From Ferirhizobium litorale (GTDB lineage: Bacteria > Pseudomonadota > Alphaproteobacteria > Rhizobiales > Rhizobiaceae): a stretch of DNA of 64,000 nucleotides. The stretch is from NCBI GenBank assembly GCA_030028905.1, contig JALDYZ010000001.1, positions 310,001 to 374,000 of the forward strand. Reading direction: 5' to 3'. Position numbers and translations under genes: made by a program. The notes beneath the pieces were generated by a model that searched no databases, had not been told where the DNA came from, and saw only the letters and a list, made by a program, of their open reading frames with translations. Below are positions 26,326 to 33,452 of the stretch, one piece after another. Positions within the stretch are counted from its first letter, which is position 1, and each line of letters starts with the position of its first letter.

Positions 26326-27309
26326 TTACGACGGCGTCGGCTCGGCCCGCAGCAGCGTGTAGCAATCGCCGCTGCCGGATTTCAGCCGGGTCAGGAGGGG
26401 CCTGGCCTGTTCGAGCCATTCGCGGTGTGAACCGGCATCCGCCTCGATAGCTTCTGCCGGCTTGAGCGCCGGGAAGCCGTGCCCGTGGCTGAAGAGCCAG
26501 CAGGTACGGCCGAGAAGGCTGCGGGCGCGTTGGCGCAGCAGGTCGGCATCGTAGAAGATGTCCAGCACCTCGTTCTTGATGCGCTTGTGCTTTTCAGGAT
26601 CGAGAACGGCGACATCGGGCGCAAGGCCCCCGAGCGCGGCGAGCAAGTCCCGGTAGTCATGCCCAAGCTGGGTGGTCGAATATTTGATGTCGCTCTCGTC
26701 GCGCACGATGCTGAACCACAATTCCGGATCGAGTTCGTTGACGACGATGGAGGATTCGAAATCGCGCGACAGGTTCATGACCTCGAATTCGCGCACGTCG
26801 ACGTCGCGCTCGACCAGCAGGATCTCGGAAACCTGCGTTGCGAGATCCGTTCCCTCAACGGCGACGGCACGGTTTGCTCCGCCCTTTTCCGGGTCGACGT
26901 AGGGGCCGCCATCGTCCAGCAATGCATCGAATTCGGCAAGCGATTCCATCAGTGCGGCGCTGCGGGCGATCCGCAGTGCCATCTTGGCGAGCGCCTGCTG
27001 CAGTTCCGCGTCGCGCTTGCGCTGGTCCTGGTAGTTCTGCTGGAAGAAGAAGATGAACAGCGAAACCCCGATGCCGATGAGGATCGCGCCGAGCTGGGAA
27101 AAGGTGTTGCGGTAGTATTCCAGCAGCTTTTCGCGGTGGCGGACGTCGTGGCGCACGCTGTGGGCAACCCTGAGATTGACGATGAGCGAAATGATCAGCA
27201 ATCCGGTGCCGACCGAGATGAGCCCGCCGATCAGGAGGTAGTTGTGGCCGAGGTCGGCGCTGAATACCATGGCGTTCACCGCCTTCATTGCGATTGGCAT
27301 TGGTTGCAT
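26326..27309 (-). CDS. Uncharacterised two-helix membrane protein
   Basis: 327 residues, not recognised. Two membrane helices lie near residues 23-45 (NYLLIGGLISVGTGLLIISLIV) and 72-92 (LGAILIGIGVSLFIFFF), separated by a charged HDVRHREKLLEYYRNT loop. A long soluble region, coiled-coil-like at its start (QDQRKRDAELQQALAKMALRI), follows. Several ATGs (27309, 27300, 27288, 27270) are possible; 27270 has the best ribosome site (AAGGCGGTG). It precedes the cyclase on the same strand and could be its membrane partner, which is inference from order only. Confidence 0.7.
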   Translation of the reverse strand: MQPMPIAMKAVNAMVFSADLGHNYLLIGGLISVGTGLLIISLIVNLRVAHSVRHDVRHREKLLEYYRNTFSQLGAILIGIGVSLFIFFFQQNYQDQRKRDAELQQALAKMALRIARSAALMESLAEFDALLDDGGPYVDPEKGGANRAVAVEGTDLATQVSEILLVERDVDVREFEVMNLSRDFESSIVVNELDPELWFSIVRDESDIKYSTTQLGHDYRDLLAALGGLAPDVAVLDPEKHKRIKNEVLDIFYDADLLRQRARSLLGRTCWLFSHGHGFPALKPAEAIEADAGSHREWLEQARPLLTRLKSGSGDCYTLLRAEPTPS

Positions 27310-27492
27310 CAGTTATCGATTGCGGTCCCTATGGGGTCAATAGCTGTCAGGCATATCGCGAGGGCGTACGGAAAAGCTCGGTAGAGGCAATGCTGACGGC
27401 TTGTGTCTCGCAGCGAAATCGCAAAGATGGTCGCCGTTGCATCGGGGAATGCCGCACCCGCGGCACGCGCAAGATCGTCAGGGGAATTGCCG

Positions 27493-28152
27493 ATGGATTT
27501 CATGCGACTGCTGAAATCGCTCGAAGAACTGCTCTTCGAGGTGGCGTCATGGCTGCTCTTCTATCCGCTGACGCTGTGGCGGTCGATCCGCTATCCCGAA
27601 AGAATGATGCGCTACGCCGATGTGGAGCTCCTCGACAAAGACCAGGAACAGTATACCGATACGCTCAACCCCCCGACCTTCCTGCTGATCAGCCTGCTGA
27701 TCGCCCACGGAATCGAACTGAAGCTGGTGCGCAACACAGTGCTGCCCTTGCCGTCTATGCTGACCGACGATTCCAACCTTCTTATCTTCCGCGCCGTCAT
27801 GTTCAGCATCTTTCCGCTGCTGTTGGCGTTGTTGTACCTGCGCTACCGCAAGCTTCCGCTCGACCGCAAAACCCTCAAGGCGCCGTTCTACAGCCAGTGC
27901 TATGTCGCCGCTCCCTTTGCTCTGCTGATGAGCCTTGGCGGCATTGTTTCGCGGGCCGACGGCAATCATGCGTCAAGCGTCGGGGCGGTACTCGCCGTTG
28001 CCGCACTCGCCTGGTACGTGGCGGTTCAGACCCGCTGGTTCTCGGCAAGCCTGGGGATCTCGGCGCTGCGTGCCGTGTTCGGCGTCATCGGCATGGTGCT
28101 CGCGGCGGCAATGGTGGTCATCCTGGTTTCACTCGCCATTGCGCTCGGGTGA
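27493..28152 (+). CDS. Polytopic membrane protein of unknown function
   Basis: 219 residues with five clear hydrophobic segments: FLLISLLIAHGIELKLV, AVMFSIFPLLLALLYL, QCYVAAPFALLMSLGGIV, VGAVLAVAALAWYVAV and GVIGMVLAAAMVVILVSLA. The N-terminal LLFYPLTLWRSIRYPERMM may form an extra re-entrant helix. The layout resembles YIP1-like permease-annotated proteins, but no firm family is assigned. ATG 27493 follows AGGGGAA. It precedes mnmA but is separated from it by a promoter. Confidence 0.72.
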   Translation: MDFMRLLKSLEELLFEVASWLLFYPLTLWRSIRYPERMMRYADVELLDKDQEQYTDTLNPPTFLLISLLIAHGIELKLVRNTVLPLPSMLTDDSNLLIFRAVMFSIFPLLLALLYLRYRKLPLDRKTLKAPFYSQCYVAAPFALLMSLGGIVSRADGNHASSVGAVLAVAALAWYVAVQTRWFSASLGISALRAVFGVIGMVLAAAMVVILVSLAIALG

Positions 28153-28184
28153 GACGTCGCAACCGCCTTGCGGAAACCGCGGCC

Positions 28185-28213
28185 CTTGCACGGGCCGGTA
28201 ATCCTTTCTATAT
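28185..28213 (+). promoter_or_regulatory. Probable mnmA promoter
   Basis: CTTGCA (28185-28190), 17 bases, CTATAT (28208-28213). The -10 matches the rhizobial form exactly and the -35 in five of six positions. Confidence 0.6.
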
Positions 28214-28326
28214 CGGTCGGAAACTGGGCCGGTGGCCCTGACGACGCGCCAGCAAGGAATTTCCGCCGCAATCGGCGGCTATGGCAGCGTCTGTGATCTT
28301 CGAACGGCAGATGGACCAAGGCAACC

Positions 28327-29523
28327 GTGAACACGCTCGACATTGACAAGAGGCCGGAAGATACCCGCGTGGTCGTCGCCATGTCGGGCGGTGTGGACAG
28401 CTCGGTGGTCGCCGGCATCCTGAATCGCGAGGGCTACGACGTCCTCGGCATCACGCTGCAGCTCTACGATCATGGTGCGGCCGTCCACCGCGCCGGTTCC
28501 TGCTGCGCCGGCCAGGATATCGACGATGCGCGCCGTGTCTGCGAGACACTCGGCATCCCCCACTACGTGCTGGACTACGAGAAGCGGTTTCGCGATACCG
28601 TGATCAACCCGTTCATGGAAAGCTATGTCGCCGGAGAAACGCCGATCCCCTGCGTGTCCTGCAACCAGACCGTCAAGTTTGCCGACCTCCTGGCAACCGC
28701 GCGCGAACTCGGTGCCGACGCGCTGGCAACCGGCCACTACATCCGCTCGCGCGCCAATCCCGCCCCCGGCAATCCGCAACGCAGGGCGCTGTTCCGCCCG
28801 ATCGACAGCGAGCGCGACCAGAGCTACTTCCTCTTCGCCACGACCCAGGAACAGATTGACTACCTGCGCTTTCCGCTCGGCGGCCTTTCCAAGGCCGAGA
28901 CCCGGGCTCTCGCCGAAGACATGGGCCTGGTCGTCGCCAAGAAGGCCGACAGCCAGGACATCTGCTTCGTGCCGCAGGGCAAGTATGCCGACGTCATCGC
29001 CAAGCTCAAGCCGAACGCCGCGCTCGCGGGCGACATCGTCCATCTCGACGGCCGTGTGCTCGGAAACCATGAGGGTATCGTCCACTACACCATCGGTCAG
29101 CGACGAGGCATCGGCATCGCCACCGGCGAGCCCCTTTATGTCGTCTATCTCGATGCGCGCTCGCGCCGGGTGATCGTCGGCCCGAAGGAAGCGCTGGAAA
29201 CGCACCGCGTCTATCTGCGCGACATCAACTGGCTTGGTGACGCGCCGGTCGAGGTGTCGGCGGCGCAAGGCTTCGCCTGCTTCGCCAAGGTGCGCTCGAC
29301 GCGCCCGCCGGCGCCGGCGACGCTTCGCAGCGACGAAAGCGGTATCTATGTCGATCTGGAGATTGGCGAAGCCGGTATCGCGCCCGGCCAAGCTTGCGTC
29401 CTCTACTCGGCGCCGGGTGCCGACGCGCGCGTCTTTGGCGGCGGCTTCATCGAGCGCTCGCAGCGCGCGCCTGAGGCGGAAGCCTCGCTCAAGGCGCTGC
29501 TTTCGCAGCCCGCGGCGGCCTGA
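28327..29523 (+). CDS. mnmA: tRNA-specific 2-thiouridylase MnmA
   Basis: ATP- and persulfide-dependent enzyme of 398 residues that thiolates U34 of Lys, Glu and Gln tRNAs. The PP-loop [15 protein letters not shown] is at about 18-32. Catalytic cysteines lie in [11 protein letters not shown] (C112 region) and [11 protein letters not shown], and GQRRGIGI is in the central domain. The start is GTG 28327. A canonical rhizobial promoter lies upstream. A tRNA gene follows 132 bases after the stop with its own promoter. Confidence 0.96.
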   Translation: MNTLDIDKRPEDTRVVVAMSGGVDSSVVAGILNREGYDVLGITLQLYDHGAAVHRAGSCCAGQDIDDARRVCETLGIPHYVLDYEKRFRDTVINPFMESYVAGETPIPCVSCNQTVKFADLLATARELGADALATGHYIRSRANPAPGNPQRRALFRPIDSERDQSYFLFATTQEQIDYLRFPLGGLSKAETRALAEDMGLVVAKKADSQDICFVPQGKYADVIAKLKPNAALAGDIVHLDGRVLGNHEGIVHYTIGQRRGIGIATGEPLYVVYLDARSRRVIVGPKEALETHRVYLRDINWLGDAPVEVSAAQGFACFAKVRSTRPPAPATLRSDESGIYVDLEIGEAGIAPGQACVLYSAPGADARVFGGGFIERSQRAPEAEASLKALLSQPAAA

Positions 29524-29574
29524 CCCGACGTTTTGCAGCGCGGTGAAAAAGCGATTATTTTTGCAAAACCCGCG

Positions 29575-29603
29575 CTTGACACTTTGGGGAGGGGGGCCTT
29601 ATA
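29575..29603 (+). promoter_or_regulatory. Promoter of the tRNA gene
   Basis: CTTGAC (29575-29580), 17 bases, CTTATA (29598-29603), read equally as TTGACA-N17-TTATAA. The tRNA begins 52 bases downstream. The -35 is a perfect match to the rhizobial consensus. Confidence 0.75.
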
Positions 29604-29655
29604 AGCCGCTCATCCAGACGGACCGGGCCGGTGACGGTTTCTCCGGTCCGCGCGT

Positions 29656-29732
29656 GGCGGGGTAGCTCAGGTGGTTAGAGCAGCGGAATCATAATCCGCG
29701 TGTCGGGGGTTCAAGTCCCTCTCCCGCTACCA
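29656..29732 (+). tRNA. tRNA-Met, anticodon CAT, CCA encoded
   Basis: 77-base cloverleaf. The acceptor stem is GGCGGGG / TCCCGCT with a G-T first pair and A73-CCA. The anticodon stem is GCGGA / TCCGC with loop ATCATAA. The T arm is GGGGG-TTCAAGT-CCCTC. TAGCTCAG marks the D arm. A T-run follows the CCA. CAT anticodon means elongator Met most likely; the TilS-modified Ile2 isoacceptor is the alternative. Confidence 0.93.
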
Positions 29733-30133
29733 TTTTTTCTTTGTAATTTCAATTACTTAGCCCGACGCGCACCCCAGAGGAATGGGGTTTCATGTTGCAT
29801 TGTGTTGCTCTGTATTTCCCTTGATTTCCCGGCATTGCCAGCGGAATACGGCTACTCCATGCGACATGAAATGCAACATGCATCTCGCACGGCGAGGCGA
29901 TGTACTGGGGGACAGTTTCGGGAAAGCGCTGGGGGCCCTCGTTTTTTTTGCTCTCACTGCGAACGATGGCCCCGTGCAGTTTCTGACCCAACCCGCCCCA
30001 GGTTTTTTCAGGTACCGCCCCCGGTGTCTGCGTGATGCGGAGCGAGGCTCGCCATAATCAGCACCCCAGAACCATTGTATGGCTTTGGGTGAAAAATCCA
30101 CCGCGACAAAACGCACATTTCACTAGTGATGGT
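29733..30133. other. Gene-poor region after the tRNA
   Basis: No supported gene. It holds a T-rich stretch after the CCA, a short palindrome GTAATT-tc-AATTAC (29743-29756), and a perfect inverted repeat CATGTTGCAT / ATGCAACATG (29791-29800, 29871-29880) 70 bases apart. From about 30060 the sequence becomes AT-rich. It may be the edge of a decayed element inserted at the tRNA; no repeat of the tRNA 3' end was found by eye. Confidence 0.4.
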
Positions 30134-30304
30134 ATGATTGTATGCGAGGTTGTATCTTCAATTTCTGAAAGCAATTGGTCAATGCCGAGCAACTGGGTAG
30201 ATTGGTTCCCTATAGTCTTCTTTCCGTTAAAGATTCTCGTGTTGGGCACGGGCATGTTCTTCTCCATCAAGTGGCATTACGATCAAGGGAAGAAGAAGAA
30301 ATAG
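30134..30304 (+). CDS. Possible small membrane protein in AT-rich patch
   Basis: A 56-residue frame from ATG 30134 ends with WFPIVFFPLKILVLGTGMFF, one convincing membrane helix, then IKWHYDQGKKKK, a basic cytoplasmic tail. ATG 30182 would give 40 residues with the same helix. No strong ribosome site is visible. Hand count over 30061-30300 gives 107 G/C of 240 (45%), clearly below neighbouring genes. Not recognised; probably acquired, possibly phage-derived. Confidence 0.4.
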   Translation: MIVCEVVSSISESNWSMPSNWVDWFPIVFFPLKILVLGTGMFFSIKWHYDQGKKKK

Positions 30305-30428
30305 TCAGGCTGAAGCCCGGTGACCTACAGATGAGTGTTGACCTGGTTCTCTGGTTTGCGCACCTGTCACGCTGCTTCCCTCGCTGCCTTGATGAACCGT
30401 TCCGCCTGGCAGGTAGTTCAGGCCACTC

Positions 30429-30899
30429 TTATTCCTCCACCCATCGGCGAAAATGCCCCCGTAGGAGCTTGTTTCTGATCGCCAGCAGTTCCAATGCGCC
30501 AACCTTGAACGCCGTTGTGCAGGCGATCAGGCCCAACTGCGCAGCGAGAGGGCCGGCAAAGAACAGGGAGGCAACCGCCACCACAAGCCCGAGGATGCTC
30601 CTCATCCCGTTCTTTGCGGGAACAGCGAAGGCGTTGACTGTAGCGCCTGCCTTGACCCTGGCCCGGTGATAGTATTCCCGCTGGATGGCGTGACCGTTGA
30701 TGGTCAAATGCAGTCGATATCGGTCAGCATCGACGCCGCCTACCGCGCTGCACTGCTCGATGATCTCGGCAACGCTCTCGCCCGCGAAAACCTTGATGGG
30801 GCTACGCTCATGCGCAAACGGTGACTTGCGGAAGTAGACATCCACCGTCTCCGACGGGCCGATCAGTTCGATGAAGCTCGAAGGCGTCAGATCAGACAT
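30429..30899 (-). CDS. Phage tail-tip (J-like) N-terminal fragment
   Basis: 156 residues. The pattern of an N-terminal ubiquitin-like region (VFAGESVAEIIEQCSAVGG), INGHAIQREYYHRARVKAGATVNAFAVP, then hydrophobic GLVVAVASLFFAGPLAAQLGL matches the start of host-specificity/tail-tip proteins (gpJ-like), which are normally around a thousand residues or more. The frame ends soon after the hydrophobic segment. A different frame downstream (30305-30428) reads VTGAQTREPGQ, faintly like the next conserved block. It is probably a truncated prophage relic; family recall is the only basis. Confidence 0.55.
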   Translation of the reverse strand: MSDLTPSSFIELIGPSETVDVYFRKSPFAHERSPIKVFAGESVAEIIEQCSAVGGVDADRYRLHLTINGHAIQREYYHRARVKAGATVNAFAVPAKNGMRSILGLVVAVASLFFAGPLAAQLGLIACTTAFKVGALELLAIRNKLLRGHFRRWVEE

Positions 30900-31062
30900 C
30901 GACGACCTCCTTCAAGCCCTTGGTCGGATCGATCGGCTTGCCGATCTCAAATGCGCCGCCCGGTGCATTTTCGTGATTGGACTTCGCGCCCGGTTGGAGT
31001 CACGATTCAACTGGGCAACAGACGGGATTGGGGGCCTGCCATCGCCTGAACAGGAGGCCAAA

Positions 31063-31497
31063 ATGAAGCATCACGCACTCGAGCAATTGCAGAAGGTAGC
31101 AGAAGTCCAGCAGGACTATCCGCGCCGGACGATGTCGCGCCGCGAGCGTCTTGAACGCTGGGCCGACGTCCTCGAACGGAACCCTGACCAGCGACTGCTG
31201 ACGCTCTATGAAACCGAGTACCAGCCAGCGAAGGCGCGTGCCGCCATGCGGTGCGACGGTTCGCCCCTGTCGGTCGCTTTCGATGATCCTGTCCTGCGCG
31301 CGGCCGGGCTGGAAGGCGACAGCTATGGCGAAGCCAAGAGCTTCTTCGATCTTAGCGACCACCAGATGCACAAGATCATCTGCTATTGCCACTTCGGTTC
31401 GTCGGTGAGCGCGGGAACGGCTGCCAATGCGGTCCGCGGCGTGGCGAATGGCGGGTTGCGTGGTCTGGCCGATCGCTTGCTCGGCATGTTTCGCTAG
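31063..31497 (+). CDS. Conserved hypothetical protein
   Basis: 144 residues, no function recognised. ATG 31063 follows AGGAGG. The N-terminal half is charged and helical (LEQLQKVAEVQQDYPRRTMSRRERLERWADVLERNP). A middle block has DGSPLSVAFDDPVLRAAGLEGDSYGEAKSFFDLS, then HKIICYCHFGSSVSAG. It resembles hypothetical proteins I recall from rhizobia. It lies between the phage-like fragment and the DeoR regulator, so its boundary status (core or acquired) is open. Confidence 0.65.
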   Translation: MKHHALEQLQKVAEVQQDYPRRTMSRRERLERWADVLERNPDQRLLTLYETEYQPAKARAAMRCDGSPLSVAFDDPVLRAAGLEGDSYGEAKSFFDLSDHQMHKIICYCHFGSSVSAGTAANAVRGVANGGLRGLADRLLGMFR

Positions 31498-31535
31498 CCG
31501 TGATCTGGGTGTCGTGATTGGCGTGGAACCGGTCG

Positions 31536-32339
31536 CTACCGGTCTTGCGCCTTTCCGGCAACCACCAGTTCGATGCGATTGTCCGCCAGCATAGCCGCGA
31601 TGTCGGCAGGCGGCGGCGCGTCGGTTACCAGCATGTCATAGGCCGATGGCTCATCGAGGATGATCGGGGCACTGCGGTAAAACTTGTCGCTGTCGGCAAC
31701 GACGATGCGGGTTTCCGCGCGGCGACCGGCTTCGCGCGAATATTCCGCCTCTTCCATGTCCTGCAGCATGAAGCCTGATGCGGCGTTGATCGCCGTGACC
31801 GACAGGATGGCGTGGCGCACGTTGAAGCGGCGCACGAAATTGATCGAGTCTATGCCGAAGGCCCCGCCGTCATGGGGCCGCAATTCTCCTCCGGCGAAGA
31901 AGATGCGATTGTTGTTGCGCGTGGCGAGCGTGTGGGCGACGGCCACCGAATTGGTGACGACAAACAGATTCTGGCGGCGCTGCAGCGCGACTGCAATGAA
32001 GGCGGTCGTCGAACCGATGTCGAGGAAAAGCGTGTCGCCGTCCTCGATGATGTCTGCAACCTTCGTGGCGATCAGCCGCTTGGCCTCGGCGTTCTCGTTC
32101 ATGCGGAAATGCAGAGGCTGCTCGTTGGTAACGTCCTTCAGGTGAACGCCGCCATGCACCTTGGTGACGAGGCCGTTGGTCTCCAGCGTGCGAATGTTGC
32201 GACGGATGGTTTCCTCCGACACGCCGATCCGCTCGGCCAGGAACTGGATGCGGCTCGATCCGCCCGCCAGGCGCAGTTCCTCCAGAATCTCCCGTTCGCG
32301 ATGGTTCGAATGCAGCGGTGAAGTATCCGATGCCGCCAT
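31536..32339 (-). CDS. DeoR/GlpR-family transcriptional repressor
   Basis: 267 residues. The N-terminal DeoR HTH has EREILEELRLAGGSSRIQFLAERIGVSEETIRRNIRTLE. The C-terminal sugar-phosphate-sensing domain has DGDTLFLDIGSTTAFIAVALQ and NSVAVAHTLA. ATG 32339 follows AGAGGAC. It is divergent from a choline-kinase-like gene and a sarcosine/dimethylglycine dehydrogenase-like gene, so it probably senses a phosphorylated intermediate made by that kinase. That link is inferred from order. Confidence 0.9.
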   Translation of the reverse strand: MAASDTSPLHSNHREREILEELRLAGGSSRIQFLAERIGVSEETIRRNIRTLETNGLVTKVHGGVHLKDVTNEQPLHFRMNENAEAKRLIATKVADIIEDGDTLFLDIGSTTAFIAVALQRRQNLFVVTNSVAVAHTLATRNNNRIFFAGGELRPHDGGAFGIDSINFVRRFNVRHAILSVTAINAASGFMLQDMEEAEYSREAGRRAETRIVVADSDKFYRSAPIILDEPSAYDMLVTDAPPPADIAAMLADNRIELVVAGKAQDR

Positions 32340-32378
32340 TGGTGTCTGTCCTCTGCTGTCTTCGCATGTATAACCCAT

Positions 32379-32442
32379 ATTGTTCTTGGCGCAGAATACA
32401 ACAAAAGCCCAAGTCCGTGTTTCAATATGTGGATTGTTCTTG
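32379..32442. promoter_or_regulatory. Direct repeats in DeoR divergent promoter
   Basis: ATTGTTCTTG occurs at 32379-32388 and 32433-32442, 54 bases start to start. CATATTG (32376-32382) and CAATATG (32423-32429) form an inverted pair around them. DeoR proteins often bind spaced repeats and loop DNA. Confidence 0.5.
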
Positions 32443-32564
32443 ACAGCGAACACGCGTTGGAGAACCTTTCTCGGAAAACGGACCGAAGTTGTCCGCCGAG
32501 GGAACGACCGAAAGCGCCTTGTTGACCCCAGCCGAGTGCGGGGGCGGGACGAAAAGGAGGAAGT

Positions 32565-33443
32565 TTGGGCGGATCTCCGGAGGACAGGATCCGCGCGCTC
32601 TGTATCTGGCGGGGCGCGCCGACGATCGAGCCGATTGCGGGTGGCATCACCAACCGGAACTACCTGGTGCGCGATGGCGCGCGTCGCTGCGTCGTTCGGC
32701 TCGGCGAGGATATTCCGGTTCACCAGATCAGCCGCGCAAACGAGCTTGCGGCGAGCATTGCGGCCCACGCCGCGGGCCTCTCCCCGGCTGTCCTTCATCA
32801 TGCACCGGGGGTCCTGGTGCTCGACTATGTCGACGGACGACCGCTGACACCCGAGGACGTCGGCGCGCACCGGACGCTCGAGCGCATCCTGCCGCTGATC
32901 CATGTCTGTCATCGCGATATACCGAAGCATTTTCGCGGTGCGGCGATGATTTTCTGGGTTTTCCATGTCATCCGCGACTATGCCGCGAGCCTCAAGGACG
33001 GCTGCAGCACGCATATGCACCGGGTCGGCGGATTGCTCGACAAGGCCGCAGTCCTGGAGCGGGCGGCCGGGCCGTTCGAAATCGCCTTCGGCCACAACGA
33101 CCTCCTCGCCGCCAACTTCCTCGATGACGGCAGGCGGCTCTGGCTGATCGACTGGGACTATGCGGGCTTCAACACGCCGCTCTTCGATCTCGGCGGACTT
33201 GCCTCAAACAATGAACTGTCGGCGAAGCAGGAAGACTGGCTGCTCGAAGCCTACTTCGACACCGCGGTGACCGAGGATCTGCGCCGCCGATACCGGGCGA
33301 TGAAATGCGCCTCGCTGCTGCGCGAGACCATGTGGAGCATGGTCTCGGAAATCCATTCCACCATCGATTTCGACTACGGCGCCTACACTGCCGAGAACCT
33401 GGCGCGGTTCAACCGCGCCTTCGACACATTCGCGCAATCCTAG
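32565..33443 (+). CDS. Choline/aminoglycoside kinase-like phosphotransferase
   Basis: 292 residues with the APH/ChoK kinase fold. A nucleotide loop AGGITNRNYLVRDG lies near 25-38, the Brenner motif FGHNDLLAANF places the catalytic aspartate at D179, and the metal motif LIDWDYAG includes D196. The start is TTG 32565 with a strong AGGAGG just upstream. The next gene begins 9 bases after its stop. The substrate is probably a small amino-alcohol or related metabolite; the neighbouring DMGDH-like enzyme hints at N-methylated compounds, which is inference. Confidence 0.85.
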   Translation: MGGSPEDRIRALCIWRGAPTIEPIAGGITNRNYLVRDGARRCVVRLGEDIPVHQISRANELAASIAAHAAGLSPAVLHHAPGVLVLDYVDGRPLTPEDVGAHRTLERILPLIHVCHRDIPKHFRGAAMIFWVFHVIRDYAASLKDGCSTHMHRVGGLLDKAAVLERAAGPFEIAFGHNDLLAANFLDDGRRLWLIDWDYAGFNTPLFDLGGLASNNELSAKQEDWLLEAYFDTAVTEDLRRRYRAMKCASLLRETMWSMVSEIHSTIDFDYGAYTAENLARFNRAFDTFAQS

Positions 33444-33452
33444 GGATAGGCC

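Noticed and set aside
29733..31500. Complete integrated island with attL/attR at the tRNA
   Set aside because: No integrase frame and no second copy of the tRNA 3' end could be found by eye, so only a decayed remnant is claimed.
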